The notes: generated from the sequence alone by a model not told the origin. A stretch of DNA of 64,000 nt from Mesorhizobium hawassense (GCF_003289945.1 NZ_QMBP01000008.1:124001-188000); one strand, 5' to 3'; positions 41,591 to 49,723 are shown, numbered from the stretch's first letter. Numbers and translations: made by a program.

Positions 41591-42535
41591 ATGGCTTTCG
41601 CAGCCGAAAAACTTCCATCCGATGACACTTTGCTCGACGCTTACTCGGCATCCGTCGCCGACGCGGTCGACCGCATCGGCCCGGCGGTCTGCCGCATCGA
41701 GCGCATCGGCGCCGGCGGCCCTGGCTCCGGCTTCGTCATCGCGCAGGATGGGCTGGTCATCACCAACTTCCACGTCGTCGGCGATGCGCGCGCCGTGCGC
41801 GTCACCATGCCGGACGGCGCCGCGCGCGAAGGCCAGGTGCTCGGCCGCGACCCCGATACCGACATCGCGCTGGTGCGTGCCGACGGCAATTTCGCCGACG
41901 TCGCGCCGCTCGGCGATTCCAAGCGGCTGCGCCGCGGCCAGATCGCGATCGCGATCGGCAATCCACTCGGTTTCGAATGGACCGTCACCGCTGGCGTCGT
42001 CTCGGCGCTCGGCCGCTCGATGCGCGCCTCGACCGGCCGGCTGATCGACGACGTCATCCAGACCGATGTCGCGCTCAATCCCGGCAATTCCGGCGGCCCG
42101 CTGGTGTCGTCGGCGGGCGAGGTGATCGGCGTCAACACCGCCATGATCCATGGCGCGCAGGGCATCGCCTTCGCGGTCGCCTCCAACACCGCCAATTTCG
42201 TCATCTCCGAAATCATCCGTTTCGGACGCGTGCGCCGCGCCTTCATCGGGGTCTCCGCCGACACGACGAACCTGCCGCGCCGCGCCGCGCTCCTGTCGCA
42301 GGTGACCACGAACACGGCAGTGCGCCTGCGCAGCGTCGAGAAGAACGGCCCCGCCGCCAAGGCCGGCCTGAAGGAAGGCGACATCATCGCGGCAATAGAC
42401 GGCCGGCCGGTCACCGGCGTCGACGACCTGGTGCGCATGCTCGACGCCGAGCGCATCGGTCGCGAAACGCTCTGCACCGTCGTGCGCCGCACCGGCGTCA
42501 GCCAGGTGGTGGTGACGCCGGTGGCGCGGACATAA
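41591..42535 (+). CDS. HtrA/DegP-like serine protease with PDZ domain
   Basis: A 314-residue protease. The triad is visible as His in TNFHVVGD, Asp in DPDTDIALV and Ser in NPGNSGGPLV; the PDZ domain starts near residue 225 and contains GPAAKAGLKEGDIIAAIDG. No signal peptide is seen after MAFAAEKLPSDD, so it may be cytoplasmic, unlike DegP. Start at 41591 chosen for the domain boundary. It is divergent from the pseudoprotease, with about 160 bp of shared promoter region. Confidence 0.9.
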   Translation: MAFAAEKLPSDDTLLDAYSASVADAVDRIGPAVCRIERIGAGGPGSGFVIAQDGLVITNFHVVGDARAVRVTMPDGAAREGQVLGRDPDTDIALVRADGNFADVAPLGDSKRLRRGQIAIAIGNPLGFEWTVTAGVVSALGRSMRASTGRLIDDVIQTDVALNPGNSGGPLVSSAGEVIGVNTAMIHGAQGIAFAVASNTANFVISEIIRFGRVRRAFIGVSADTTNLPRRAALLSQVTTNTAVRLRSVEKNGPAAKAGLKEGDIIAAIDGRPVTGVDDLVRMLDAERIGRETLCTVVRRTGVSQVVVTPVART

Positions 42536-42549
42536 CTGAAACCGTCAGC

Positions 42550-42975
42550 CTAGCTTCCAGCCGCGCCCTCGGCATATTGCGCCAGGAATTCCTCGCTCGG
42601 CGGGATCGGCTTGACGACGTCGATCAGCACGCCATTGGGATCCCTGGTGATGAAATGGCGCTGGCCGAACGGCTCGTCGCGCAGCGTACGCAGGATCGGC
42701 AGGCCGGCGGCGACGACGTGCTCATAGATGGCGTCGGGATCGCGGACCTCGAAATTGATCAGCAGGCCCGACGTGCGTCCGCGCCCCTCTTCCGGGATCG
42801 TCTCATGGTCGCCCTGGACGATGCCGAGGTTGACGCGCCGGTCCTCGCTGGAGCGCAGATGGACATACCAGTCGCTTTGAAACAGCGGCTCGAAGCGGAA
42901 GTGCTCAACATAGAAATCCGCGGTGCCTGCGACGTCGCCGGTCATCAGCACCGGATAATAGCTGGTCGTCTTCAT
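42550..42975 (-). CDS. VOC-family (glyoxalase-like) protein
   Basis: A 141-residue protein starting MKTTSYYPVLMTGDVAGTAD with the paired beta-alpha-beta-beta-beta modules of the glyoxalase/bleomycin-resistance superfamily (FYVEHFRFEPLFQSDWYVHL; then LLINFEVRDPDAIYEHVVAA). The reaction is not identifiable. It is divergent from the TetR gene at 43042 and its promoter carries the two TetR-type operators, so it is the likely regulated target. Confidence 0.88.
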   Translation of the reverse strand: MKTTSYYPVLMTGDVAGTADFYVEHFRFEPLFQSDWYVHLRSSEDRRVNLGIVQGDHETIPEEGRGRTSGLLINFEVRDPDAIYEHVVAAGLPILRTLRDEPFGQRHFITRDPNGVLIDVVKPIPPSEEFLAQYAEGAAGS

Positions 42976-42996
42976 CTTTCCTTCTCCTCTCATCCA

Positions 42997-43041
42997 ACAT
43001 ACAGTCTGTATGTAAACTCAAGTAACATACAGGCTGCATGT
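42997..43041. promoter_or_regulatory. Two TetR operators between VOC and tetR-type genes
   Basis: ACATACAGTCTGTATGT (42997-43013) is a perfect 17-bp palindrome; ACATACAGGCTGCATGT (43025-43041) is a second copy with two changes, 28 bp further and ending directly at the TetR start codon. Autoregulation plus repression of the VOC gene is the likely outcome. Confidence 0.85.
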
Positions 43042-43668
43042 ATGCAACAGGAATCCGGACGCCGCTCCAATCGCGACCGCACCGAGGCGACGCGCGCCGA
43101 TCTGATCCGCGCGGCGCGAAAGCTGTTTACCGAAAAATCCTATGCCGAGACCGGCACGCCCGAGATCGTCGCCGAGGCCGGCGTGACGCGCGGCGCGCTC
43201 TACCATCACTTCGCCGACAAGCAGGCGCTGTTCGCAGCGGTCGTCGAGCAGGAGGCGGCGGCAGTGGCGGCGGAGATCGATCATGCCTCGCCACCTTCGC
43301 TATCCGCCCGCGACGCCTTGACCGCCGGATCGGACGCCTATCTGAAGGCAATGCGGGCGCCCGGCCGCACGCGCCTGCTGCTGCTTGACGGCCCGGCCGT
43401 GCTCGGCCGCGCCGCCATGGACGAGATCGACAACCGTCACGGCAACCGCTCGCTGCGCGAAGGGCTTGTCGCGGCTATGCGCGCGCAGGCGATGACCAGA
43501 TTGCCCGCCGAAGCACTGACCGCCCTGCTGGCCGCCGCCTTCGACCGTGCCGCACTTGCCATCGAGGCCGGAGCATCGAGCGAAGAGTACCGCGTCGTGC
43601 TTACGGCGCTGATCGACGGACTGTCTCCATCTCCTCGTCGGTCTATGCGCCCGGCTCCATCTCATTGA
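43042..43668 (+). CDS. TetR-family repressor
   Basis: A 208-residue regulator starting MQQESGRRSNRDRTEATRAD. The HTH is GTPEIVAEAGVTRGALYHHF. The C-terminal domain (LLLLDGPAVLGRAAMDE) is of a type common in Proteobacteria; the ligand is unknown. The start was chosen at the codon directly after the second operator. Its 3' end overlaps the convergent LysR gene by 26 bp. Confidence 0.92.
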   Translation: MQQESGRRSNRDRTEATRADLIRAARKLFTEKSYAETGTPEIVAEAGVTRGALYHHFADKQALFAAVVEQEAAAVAAEIDHASPPSLSARDALTAGSDAYLKAMRAPGRTRLLLLDGPAVLGRAAMDEIDNRHGNRSLREGLVAAMRAQAMTRLPAEALTALLAAAFDRAALAIEAGASSEEYRVVLTALIDGLSPSPRRSMRPAPSH

Positions 43669-44557
43669 AACAACCGAGTTGCCGCTTGAACTGGTCGATC
43701 AGCCAGGCGGCCGCCGGCTTCGGGCTGCTGTCGGTACGATGCATTGCAAACAGCGGCGAGCGCACCTCCCTGAACAGCTCGAGGTCGAGTTCCACAAGCC
43801 TGCCACTCGCCAGGTCGTCGGCGATCAGCCAGCGCGGCAGCCCGCCCCAGCCCAGCCCCTCGCGCATCAGCGTATGCTTGGTGCGCACGTCCGTCAGCCG
43901 CCAGGTGCGGTAGGCAAAAACGCCAAAGTCGCGCCCCTTGGTACGTTCGGACTGGTCGGTGACGACAAGCTGCGTGTGTGCGCGCGCATCTTCGATCGCG
44001 ACCGGCTTCGGCAGCAGCGCCAGCGGATGGCTGGGCGCGGCGGCCAGCACGATCGACATGAAGCCGATGCGCACGAGGTGGACATCGACCTCACCGAGCA
44101 TGCCGCCGATGCCAAGGTCGGCCTGCCCGCTGAGGACATGATCCGGAATGATGCCGAGCGTGCCGATATGCAGCCGCAACATCACGGTCGGAAACTGCGC
44201 CTCGAACGCCTTCAGCACCCGCACCAGCACCGGCGAGGGCAGCGTCGCATCGACCGACAGCGCGACTTCGGCCTCCAGCCCCTGATGATGGCCGTCGACC
44301 CGCGAGCGCATATGCTGCAGCACACTGACCATGCGCCGTGCATCCTCCAGCATCGCCTTGCCGACATCGGTCAGCTGCGGCTCGCGCACGCCTTCGCGCT
44401 CGAACAATTTCAGGCCGAGCTGCGCTTCGAGATTGGCGATGCCGTAGCTCACCACCGACTGCGCCCGGTTGAGCTTGCGCCCGGCGGCCGAGAAGCTGCC
44501 GGTGTCGGCCACCGCCACCAGGATTTGGAGCTGATCTAAGGTCGGGTTCGGTTGCAT
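43643..44557 (-). CDS. LysR-family regulator, divergent from azoR
   Basis: A 304-residue regulator: N-terminal HTH DQLQILVAVADTGSFSAAGR to about residue 60, then the periplasmic-binding-like effector domain. The divergent arrangement with the azoreductase gene, 115 bp apart, is the standard layout for a LysR regulator and its target. The inducer, perhaps a quinone or azo compound, is unknown. Confidence 0.92.
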   Translation of the reverse strand: MQPNPTLDQLQILVAVADTGSFSAAGRKLNRAQSVVSYGIANLEAQLGLKLFEREGVREPQLTDVGKAMLEDARRMVSVLQHMRSRVDGHHQGLEAEVALSVDATLPSPVLVRVLKAFEAQFPTVMLRLHIGTLGIIPDHVLSGQADLGIGGMLGEVDVHLVRIGFMSIVLAAAPSHPLALLPKPVAIEDARAHTQLVVTDQSERTKGRDFGVFAYRTWRLTDVRTKHTLMREGLGWGGLPRWLIADDLASGRLVELDLELFREVRSPLFAMHRTDSSPKPAAAWLIDQFKRQLGCFNEMEPGA

Positions 44558-44672
44558 GGGACATCAATCCGTTTTGTTGATGGATTGTATATATTTTATA
44601 CCAGTTATCCTGATAGGGCAGCAATCCCATATTGGCGGGGAAAGTTCAATCCAACCCCAAGGGGACACCGCC

Positions 44673-45305
44673 ATGTCTATTCTTCTCGTTACATCCAGCC
44701 CGCGCGGCGCTGCTTCGCACTCGACCCATGTCGCCACCGATCTCGCCCATAAGCTGGTTGCCGCCGATCCGTCCAACACGCTTGTCGTGCGCGACCTGGT
44801 TGCCAATCCGCTGCCGCATATCGATCCCGACTATTCGACTGGCATCTATACGCCGGCCGAGGCCCGCACCCCGCGCCAGGCTGAAGTCGTCGGCGTTTCG
44901 GATGCCGTGCTCGACGAGGTCTTCGCCGCCGACACGATCATCCTCGCCACCGGCTTCATCAACTTCAACATCTCCTCGACGTTGAAGTCATGGGTCGACC
45001 ATGTCGCCCGCTCCGGCAAGACCTTCTCCTATGGCGAAGGCGGCCCGAAGGGCCTCGTTAGCGGCAAGAAGGTCTATATTGTGCTCGCTTCCGGCGGCAT
45101 CTATTCTGAGGGCGCCGCGGTCCAGATGGACCATGCCGTGCCTTACCTGCGCAGCGTGCTCGGCTTCCTCGGCATGACTGATGTCGAAGTCATCCGCGTC
45201 GAAGGCGTCGGCATGGGCGCTGACGCCGTCGCCGCCGCGCTCGCCAAGGCCACCGCCAAGGTAGACGCGATCGCTGCCGCCAATACCGATCAGGCAGCCG
45301 CCTGA
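44673..45305 (+). CDS. azoR: FMN-dependent NADH-azoreductase / quinone reductase
   Basis: A 210-residue flavodoxin-fold enzyme that reduces quinones and azo compounds with NADH. Conserved parts are MSILLVTSSPRGAASHSTHV (FMN phosphate binding), GFINFNISSTLKSWVDHVAR and FSYGEGGPKGLVSGKKV with YIVLASGG. Start at 44673; the frame runs upstream without homology. Likely controlled by the divergent LysR regulator; a terminator follows at 45323. Confidence 0.94.
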   Translation: MSILLVTSSPRGAASHSTHVATDLAHKLVAADPSNTLVVRDLVANPLPHIDPDYSTGIYTPAEARTPRQAEVVGVSDAVLDEVFAADTIILATGFINFNISSTLKSWVDHVARSGKTFSYGEGGPKGLVSGKKVYIVLASGGIYSEGAAVQMDHAVPYLRSVLGFLGMTDVEVIRVEGVGMGADAVAAALAKATAKVDAIAAANTDQAAA

Positions 45306-45322
45306 TTGCCGGTACTCGAATG

Positions 45323-45357
45323 AAAGAGGCAGGCGCCCGCCAGCGTCTGCCTCTTTT
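45323..45357 (+). terminator. Rho-independent terminator of azoR
   Basis: AAAGAGGCAG (45323-45332) pairs with CTGCCTCTTT (45347-45356), ending in a T-run. It also has an A-rich start and may work both ways. Confidence 0.85.
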
Positions 45358-45374
45358 GCAATTCGCCTTGATAG

Positions 45375-45668
45375 GTGGCCGCCCTGCAGCCGCGGCAGCA
45401 CCACGGGCCAGATGACTATGACTGGTCGGTGCTGGGCGCCGGCCGCCATCAGTTGCCGATCGCCACGCAGGCGATCGCGCTCGGCGGCAATGTGCGGGTC
45501 GGCCTTGAGGATTCGCCGTGGATCGGCAAGGGCAAGCTTGCCCGCTCCAGCGCCGAACAGGTGACCAAGGTCCGCCAGATCATCGAAGGCCTCGGCGCCT
45601 CGGTCACCACCCCCGGCGAGGCGAGGCAGATCCTGCAGCCTAAGGGCGGCGAGAAGGTCGCATTCTGA
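45375..45668 (+). pseudogene. C-terminal fragment of a beta-keto acid cleavage enzyme (BKACE, DUF849)
   Basis: The frame encodes DYDWSVLGAGRHQLPIATQA, then GGNVRVGLEDSPWIGKGKLA and SSAEQVTKVRQIIEGLG, the well-conserved last 90 residues of 3-keto-5-aminohexanoate cleavage-type enzymes, which normally have about 300 residues with the zinc site in the missing part. No N-terminal part is found upstream; azoR and its terminator occupy that place. A deletion remnant, unlikely to be active. Confidence 0.8.
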
Positions 45669-45716
45669 TCGGAACGGAGAGGAGCGAGCCAGCGGGATCG
45701 GAAGCCGCCGAGGCAG

Positions 45717-45825
45717 CTAGCAGGCTGTTGAAAAACTGTTTTGTTCACGGAACGTATCGGAATCAAACCCGGCACAGATCAGAGTCAAAACAGGTATCTC
45801 CGAGACTTTTTCATCAGCCTGCTAG
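45717..45825. mobile_element. MITE-like element with inverted ends
   Basis: The ends CTAGCAGGCTGTTGAAAAA and its complement TTTTTCATCAGCCTGCTAG match except at one position. The element is about 109 bp, has no coding capacity and may have a CTAG target duplication. Ends of this type occur in insertion sequences whose transposase could mobilise it. It sits between the BKACE fragment and hlyU-like gene. Confidence 0.65.
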
Positions 45826-45939
45826 AGCAATTCCAGGAAAAGTGCGAGCGGTTAGGCTCGGCGACTTCGCCGTAGCCTTCCGTCCGGAATTGCGAGATAC
45901 AGCGGTTCGCCGATTCCGTGAAACGGTGAAACGCTCTAG
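45822..45939. repeat. Rhizobial palindromic intergenic element (RIME-like)
   Basis: CTAGAGC at 45822-45828 and GCTCTAG at 45933-45939 bound a 118-bp element with further inverted pairing (AATTCCAGGAAA near the left, TTCCGTGAAACGGTGAAAC near the right). It directly adjoins the MITE-like element and its right end supplies the stop codon of the hlyU-like gene. Confidence 0.65.
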
Positions 45940-46229
45940 CCGAACATCCGCTCGCCCTGCTCGTCGACGAGCTGGATGCCCTTCTTGATCGAGATGTCCA
46001 CGGCGTCGTCCAGCCCGGCGAAGCGGTCGGCGCGGATGAAGCGATGCTCCTTCAGCACGCCGTCCACTTCCTTCGAGACGACGCCACAGGTCTGGTACTG
46101 GCCCTCGGCCTTGTAGGGCGTCGCGCTGATCAGGAACCCCTTGTGCTCGACCTGCTTTGCCGGTTTGGCGGCGCCGGCTTCCGCTGCTTCGCCACCGCTG
46201 CCGCCAAAAAGCTTCTTCAGAAAAGACAT
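45936..46229 (-). CDS. HlyU-family protein
   Basis: A 97-residue protein: MSFLKKLFGGSGGEAAEAGA linker, then KQVEHKGFLISATPYKAEGQ and FIRADRFAGLDDAVDISIKK, characteristic of the HlyU domain family of Rhizobiales. It is not the ArsR-type HlyU of Vibrio; the function here is unknown. The stop codon lies in the right end of the RIME-like element. Confidence 0.85.
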   Translation of the reverse strand: MSFLKKLFGGSGGEAAEAGAAKPAKQVEHKGFLISATPYKAEGQYQTCGVVSKEVDGVLKEHRFIRADRFAGLDDAVDISIKKGIQLVDEQGERMFG

Positions 46230-46297
46230 CTTTCAAAACTCCCATTTCACGCGGGCACCAGAAAATCGCGGCGCCCCTTGTTCACGCAGGCTCCTGG

Positions 46298-46939
46298 TCA
46301 CACAGGCTTTGTCTCAGCATGCGCGAATGCACCGCCGTGTTCCAGTCCCTTGACGAAAACGCCGACCAGCAGCTCGACCTGGTGCCAGATTTCCTCGGCC
46401 TGGCGGCTGTCCGAATTCGCCACATAGCCGCTGGTCACGATGCCATGCACGCTTGACCACAAGGTCCGCGCCGCAAGCGCGCGGCGCTCGTCGTCGAGGT
46501 CGAAGTCACCGGCCTTGAGCACACCGGCGACGATGTCGAACAATTCATCGAGCAGCGCGTCATAGGCATCGGGGCCCGGCCGCGTCGCGCGGCGGCGGTT
46601 GAAGGCAAGCACCGCCGGCCAGCTGCCGGGGTGCGCCTCGACGAACCGCACATAGGCCGCCGCCATCGCCAGGATGCGATGCTGGACATCGGTCACCCCT
46701 TGCCTTTCGAGATCGGCCATTGCCGCGATGCCGGTGGCGCCGAGCCGGTCGAGCAGCCGCATGTTGACCGCGCGGTGCACCTCGTCGAGATCGGCAAAGA
46801 GGTTGTAGACCGATCCGACCGAGATGCCGGCCTGCTCGGCTATCGTGCGCGCCTTCAGGTTCTGGGCACCACCCTCGTTGAGCAGCGTCTCGGCAATGGC
46901 GAGCACCTTCTCGCTCATTTCTTCCTTGTCCAGCGCCAT
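46298..46939 (-). CDS. TetR/AcrR-family repressor with WHG-type C-terminal domain
   Basis: A 213-residue regulator. HTH: NLKARTIAEQAGISVGSVYN. The C-terminal domain includes RTLWSSVHGIVTSGY, as in the WHG domain. Divergent from the PspA-like operon; three palindromes TGAACA-N-TGTTCA lie between and are its likely binding sites. Confidence 0.92.
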   Translation of the reverse strand: MALDKEEMSEKVLAIAETLLNEGGAQNLKARTIAEQAGISVGSVYNLFADLDEVHRAVNMRLLDRLGATGIAAMADLERQGVTDVQHRILAMAAAYVRFVEAHPGSWPAVLAFNRRRATRPGPDAYDALLDELFDIVAGVLKAGDFDLDDERRALAARTLWSSVHGIVTSGYVANSDSRQAEEIWHQVELLVGVFVKGLEHGGAFAHAETKPV

Positions 46940-47025
46940 GTTCTTCCCGTCGTTCTGTCTGGGGCCCGCGCGCCCGACCCGGAATTCATTTCCATTTCGT
47001 TCCGTTTACCATGATCAACGCCTCA

Positions 47026-47095
47026 TGAACAGTGTTCAAAATAGTTCTTGAACAATGTTCATTCTCTGTTATGTTGGCTCCGTGAACAATGTTCA
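47026..47095. promoter_or_regulatory. Three 13-bp palindromic operators before the PspA-like operon
   Basis: TGAACAGTGTTCA at 47026-47038 and TGAACAATGTTCA at 47049-47061 and 47083-47095. Centre distances are 23 and 34 bp. The third lies 20 bp before the PspA-like start codon. They are best explained as sites for the divergent TetR regulator. Confidence 0.87.
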
Positions 47096-47115
47096 CATCA
47101 ACAGGGAGAAGACCC

Positions 47116-47793
47116 ATGTTTAGCCTGATCAAGACATTGCTGGACGGCGCCAGCGCGCGGGCCGAGGACAATCTGAAGGACCGTTTCGCCATTGACCTCC
47201 TGGCGCAGCGCATCCGCGACGCCGAAGCGGGCCTCGCCGCCGCCAAGCAGACGCTCGCCTCGCTGATCGTACGCCAGCGTGCCGAGCAGACCAGCCTCGA
47301 CCAGCTCGACCGCCGCATCGCCGATCTGGAAACCCGCACGCTGAGCGCGCTTTCCGCCAACAACCAGGCGCTAGCCGAAGGTGGCGCTTCCGCGATCGCC
47401 GAACTCGAGAACGAGCGCGAGGTCCGCCGCGCCACCGTGAAGAGCCTCGGCGAGAAGACCTTGCGGATGCGTCTCTCCGTCGAACAGGCGCATCGCCGCA
47501 TCATCGACCTCAACCAGGGCATGATCTCGGCCCGGGCGATCGATGCCGAACGCAAAGCGCAGTCGCGCCTCAACCGCTCGATCGGCCGCACGGCGAGCAT
47601 CAACGAAGCGGAGGAACTGCTGGCCCGCATCAAGGACAGCTCCGACCCGTTCGAGGAGGCCGGCATCCTCGACGAGATCGACGGCGAACTGCGCCACGAG
47701 GCGATCCGCGAACGCCTCGCCGAAGCAGGTCACGGTCCGGCCACCAAGGTGCGCGCTGAGCACGTTCTGCAGCGCCTGAAATCCCTGAACTGA
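47116..47793 (+). CDS. PspA/IM30-family protein
   Basis: A 225-residue, almost wholly helical coiled-coil protein (AEDNLKDRFAIDLLAQRIRD and later RLSVEQAHRRIIDLNQGMIS). PspA proteins coat and protect stressed inner membranes. The length is normal for the family. Start ATG at 47116 with GGGAGAAG upstream. Followed after 51 bp by a small membrane protein gene in the same operon; regulated by the TetR-type operators upstream. Confidence 0.85.
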   Translation: MFSLIKTLLDGASARAEDNLKDRFAIDLLAQRIRDAEAGLAAAKQTLASLIVRQRAEQTSLDQLDRRIADLETRTLSALSANNQALAEGGASAIAELENEREVRRATVKSLGEKTLRMRLSVEQAHRRIIDLNQGMISARAIDAERKAQSRLNRSIGRTASINEAEELLARIKDSSDPFEEAGILDEIDGELRHEAIRERLAEAGHGPATKVRAEHVLQRLKSLN

Positions 47794-47844
47794 ACCCCCG
47801 CAATTTCCCGAACAGATCAAATTCCGAATCCAAGGAGCAATACG

Positions 47845-48105
47845 ATGAACGGCAATCAGACCTATATCCTGTTCAACACCGTGTCCGTGGGCGCGGCCTA
47901 TTTCATGCTCGGCCTGTCGCTATGGCTGGCGCCGGTCGACCTGTCGACCAAGGGCTACTGGGCGATGGGCATCCTCCTGCTCACCGGCAGCCTAGTGAAT
48001 CTGGTCAAGTACCGCACCGACGAACGTATCTCCGCCGAGACCACCGCCAAGATCGAGAAGGCGCGCAACGAGAAGCTGATCAGCGAATATGTCGGCAAGG
48101 ATTGA
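47845..48105 (+). CDS. YiaA/YiaB-type small membrane protein
   Basis: An 86-residue protein with two membrane segments (YILFNTVSVGAAYFMLGLSL and YWAMGILLLTGSLVNLVKY) and a charged cytoplasmic tail (DERISAETTAKIEKARNEKL). The YiaA/B two-helix family is linked to membrane stress. Second gene of the PspA-like operon, before the terminator at 48132. Confidence 0.87.
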   Translation: MNGNQTYILFNTVSVGAAYFMLGLSLWLAPVDLSTKGYWAMGILLLTGSLVNLVKYRTDERISAETTAKIEKARNEKLISEYVGKD

Positions 48106-48131
48106 CCGCTTCGCGTTTGATCGTCGGCAAG

Positions 48132-48160
48132 AAAAAGCCCGGATCACTCCGGGCTTTTTT
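48132..48160. terminator. Bidirectional rho-independent terminator
   Basis: AAAAAGCCCGGA TCAC TCCGGGCTTTTTT lies between the convergent YiaA-type and PadR genes and can serve both. Confidence 0.92.
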
Positions 48161-48181
48161 CCGAGATAGAACGTCGCCAGC

Positions 48182-48850
48182 TCAGCGGCGAGCCAAGGCC
48201 TCGATCGCCTCGGCAGCATCTTCCAGGATGCTGATCGCCTCGGCCTGCTTGTCTTCGGGCGCGTCGGCGATGTCGCCGAGCGCGGCGCGCAGCCGGTGGC
48301 GCAGCGCGCGGAACTGGTCGCGCTTTTCCGAGCGGCCGCGGCGCCGCTCGTCCCTGTCGTCGCCCCAGCCGAACCATTCGCGCGCCGCGGCCATCTTGCG
48401 ACCGAACCGCTCGAGATGGTCGAGCACGCTGTCGATCATCTCGCGGTTCTCCTCGAGATGCGCCTTGCCCGCCTCGGTGATCGAAAACACCTTCTTGTTG
48501 CCCTCGCTCGAGGACACCGCATAACCCGCCTCTTCCAGGAAGGTCAGCGTCGGATAGACCACGCCCGGGCTCGGGCTGTAGACGCCGCTGGTGCGCTCTT
48601 CCAGCGCCTTGATGATGTCGTAGCCGTGGCGTGGCGCATCGGCCAGCAGCGACAGCGTGATCAGCTTGAGATCGCCGTCGGCCAGCATGCGCCCGGCGCG
48701 GAACATGTCGCCCGGACCGCCGCGCCCGCCGCCCCTGCCGCCATGGCCGAACGGACCGAAGCCGCCGCCGCGACCGCCGAATTTGCCGGCCATATGCATG
48801 AACATGCGCTCGCCGAAGTGATTGTGCCCGAAATGGTTGTGTCTGTGCAT
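48182..48850 (-). CDS. PadR-family regulator with a His/Gly-rich N-terminus
   Basis: A 222-residue regulator. The PadR winged HTH covers about residues 60-130 (LITLSLLADAPRHGYDIIKA, then SPGVVYPTLTFLEEAGYAV). The preceding 50 residues are unusual: MHRHNHFGHNHFGERMFMHM followed by a Gly/Arg-rich stretch, which could bind metal. A Rossmann-free helical C-terminus follows. Two matching 17-bp sites lie upstream (48867, 48917), as expected for autorepression. Confidence 0.9.
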   Translation of the reverse strand: MHRHNHFGHNHFGERMFMHMAGKFGGRGGGFGPFGHGGRGGGRGGPGDMFRAGRMLADGDLKLITLSLLADAPRHGYDIIKALEERTSGVYSPSPGVVYPTLTFLEEAGYAVSSSEGNKKVFSITEAGKAHLEENREMIDSVLDHLERFGRKMAAAREWFGWGDDRDERRRGRSEKRDQFRALRHRLRAALGDIADAPEDKQAEAISILEDAAEAIEALARR

Positions 48851-48866
48851 GGATTGCTCCTTGAGT

Positions 48867-48933
48867 TATATCTTACGATACATCTTAAGTAAGGCGGCCC
48901 CTCACGGGAGTCAAGATATATCTTACGATGTAT
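48867..48933. promoter_or_regulatory. Two PadR-type operator sites
   Basis: TATATCTTACGATACAT (48867-48883) and TATATCTTACGATGTAT (48917-48933), 50 bp apart. The second is closer to a palindrome (ATAcaTC..GATgTAT type). Both lie in the region before the PadR start at 48850; no other gene starts in the opposite direction, so autoregulation is most likely. Confidence 0.8.
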
Positions 48934-48985
48934 CGCAGAACACGCCAGGCCTCTGGCATTGCTGTAATTTGGGAAGCGGGGCCGC

Positions 48986-49366
48986 CTACCAGCGGCCCTT
49001 GCGCCGGTTCCAGGCGTAGAGAAGGTCGGCGAAACGGTCATAGGCAAAGCGCGTCAGCGGCAGCGCGACGAGGTTGCCGAACAGGGACGCCAGCCACCCC
49101 TCGCCCGGCGTGAGCCGCCAGACCGCGATCGCCACATCGGCGCCGACCAGCAGCCGTCCCTCAGCATCGGTCGCATGCAGCCGGCGGCGGATATCCTCCA
49201 ACGAAGCGCCGAAGGCGGAAAGCGCCTCCGGTTCGAAATTGATGTCGCGGAATTCGACCCGGCCCGCCTTGACCGCTTCGACCAGCCGCCGCCTCTGCCG
49301 GTTGATGCCGGCGTCGCATACTGGGCAGCGTGTGTTGTACCAGACGGTCAGCAGCGGCTTGGGCAT
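48986..49366 (-). CDS. DCC-family thiol-disulfide oxidoreductase (DUF393)
   Basis: A 126-residue thioredoxin-like protein. The DUF393 family motif is usually DxxCxxC; here the active-site motif lies in VWYNTRCPVCDAGINRQRRR, with the CPVC pair intact. The C-terminal part (LTRFAYDRFADLLYAWNRRK) is typical. Partner unknown. Confidence 0.88.
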   Translation of the reverse strand: MPKPLLTVWYNTRCPVCDAGINRQRRRLVEAVKAGRVEFRDINFEPEALSAFGASLEDIRRRLHATDAEGRLLVGADVAIAVWRLTPGEGWLASLFGNLVALPLTRFAYDRFADLLYAWNRRKGRW

Positions 49367-49429
49367 GGCGCGACTATCGGGAATGCGGCGCGGCTTCGCA
49401 ACAGCCGCGCCGATCCCGGCTTCAGCCGC

Positions 49430-49723
49430 CTACCCGAGCGAACTGATGATCTCGCGATAGGCGAACTCCGGGAACGCCTTCATCGTCCGCGTCTTGACGT
49501 TGCCGCCCGACGACAACAGCAGCGCGAAACGGGCAAGCACCGCATCGTCCGGGGCTTCGACGATGGCCACCATGTCGCATTCGCCCATGGTCAGATAGAA
49601 TGACTTGAACGATCCGCCCATTTCCCCCAGCAGCTTCTTGGCCGCATCGAGCCGCTTTGGCGACTCCCGCACATTCCTGGCGCCCAGCTCGGTCCAGTTG
49701 ATAAGCACGATGTAGGTTGTCAT
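49430..49723 (-). CDS. GYD-domain protein
   Basis: A 97-residue ferredoxin-like-fold protein starting MTTYIVLINWTELGARNVRE and containing YLTMGECDMVAIVEAPDDAV. The GYD family is common in rhizobia and has no defined activity. It is a monocistronic unit by its spacing. Confidence 0.88.
   Translation of the reverse strand: MTTYIVLINWTELGARNVRESPKRLDAAKKLLGEMGGSFKSFYLTMGECDMVAIVEAPDDAVLARFALLLSSGGNVKTRTMKAFPEFAYREIISSLG

Noticed and set aside
41977..43668. A 563-residue frame spanning the HtrA, VOC and TetR region
   Set aside because: Only the last 208 residues are a real protein (TetR); the rest is out of frame with HtrA and antisense to the VOC gene.
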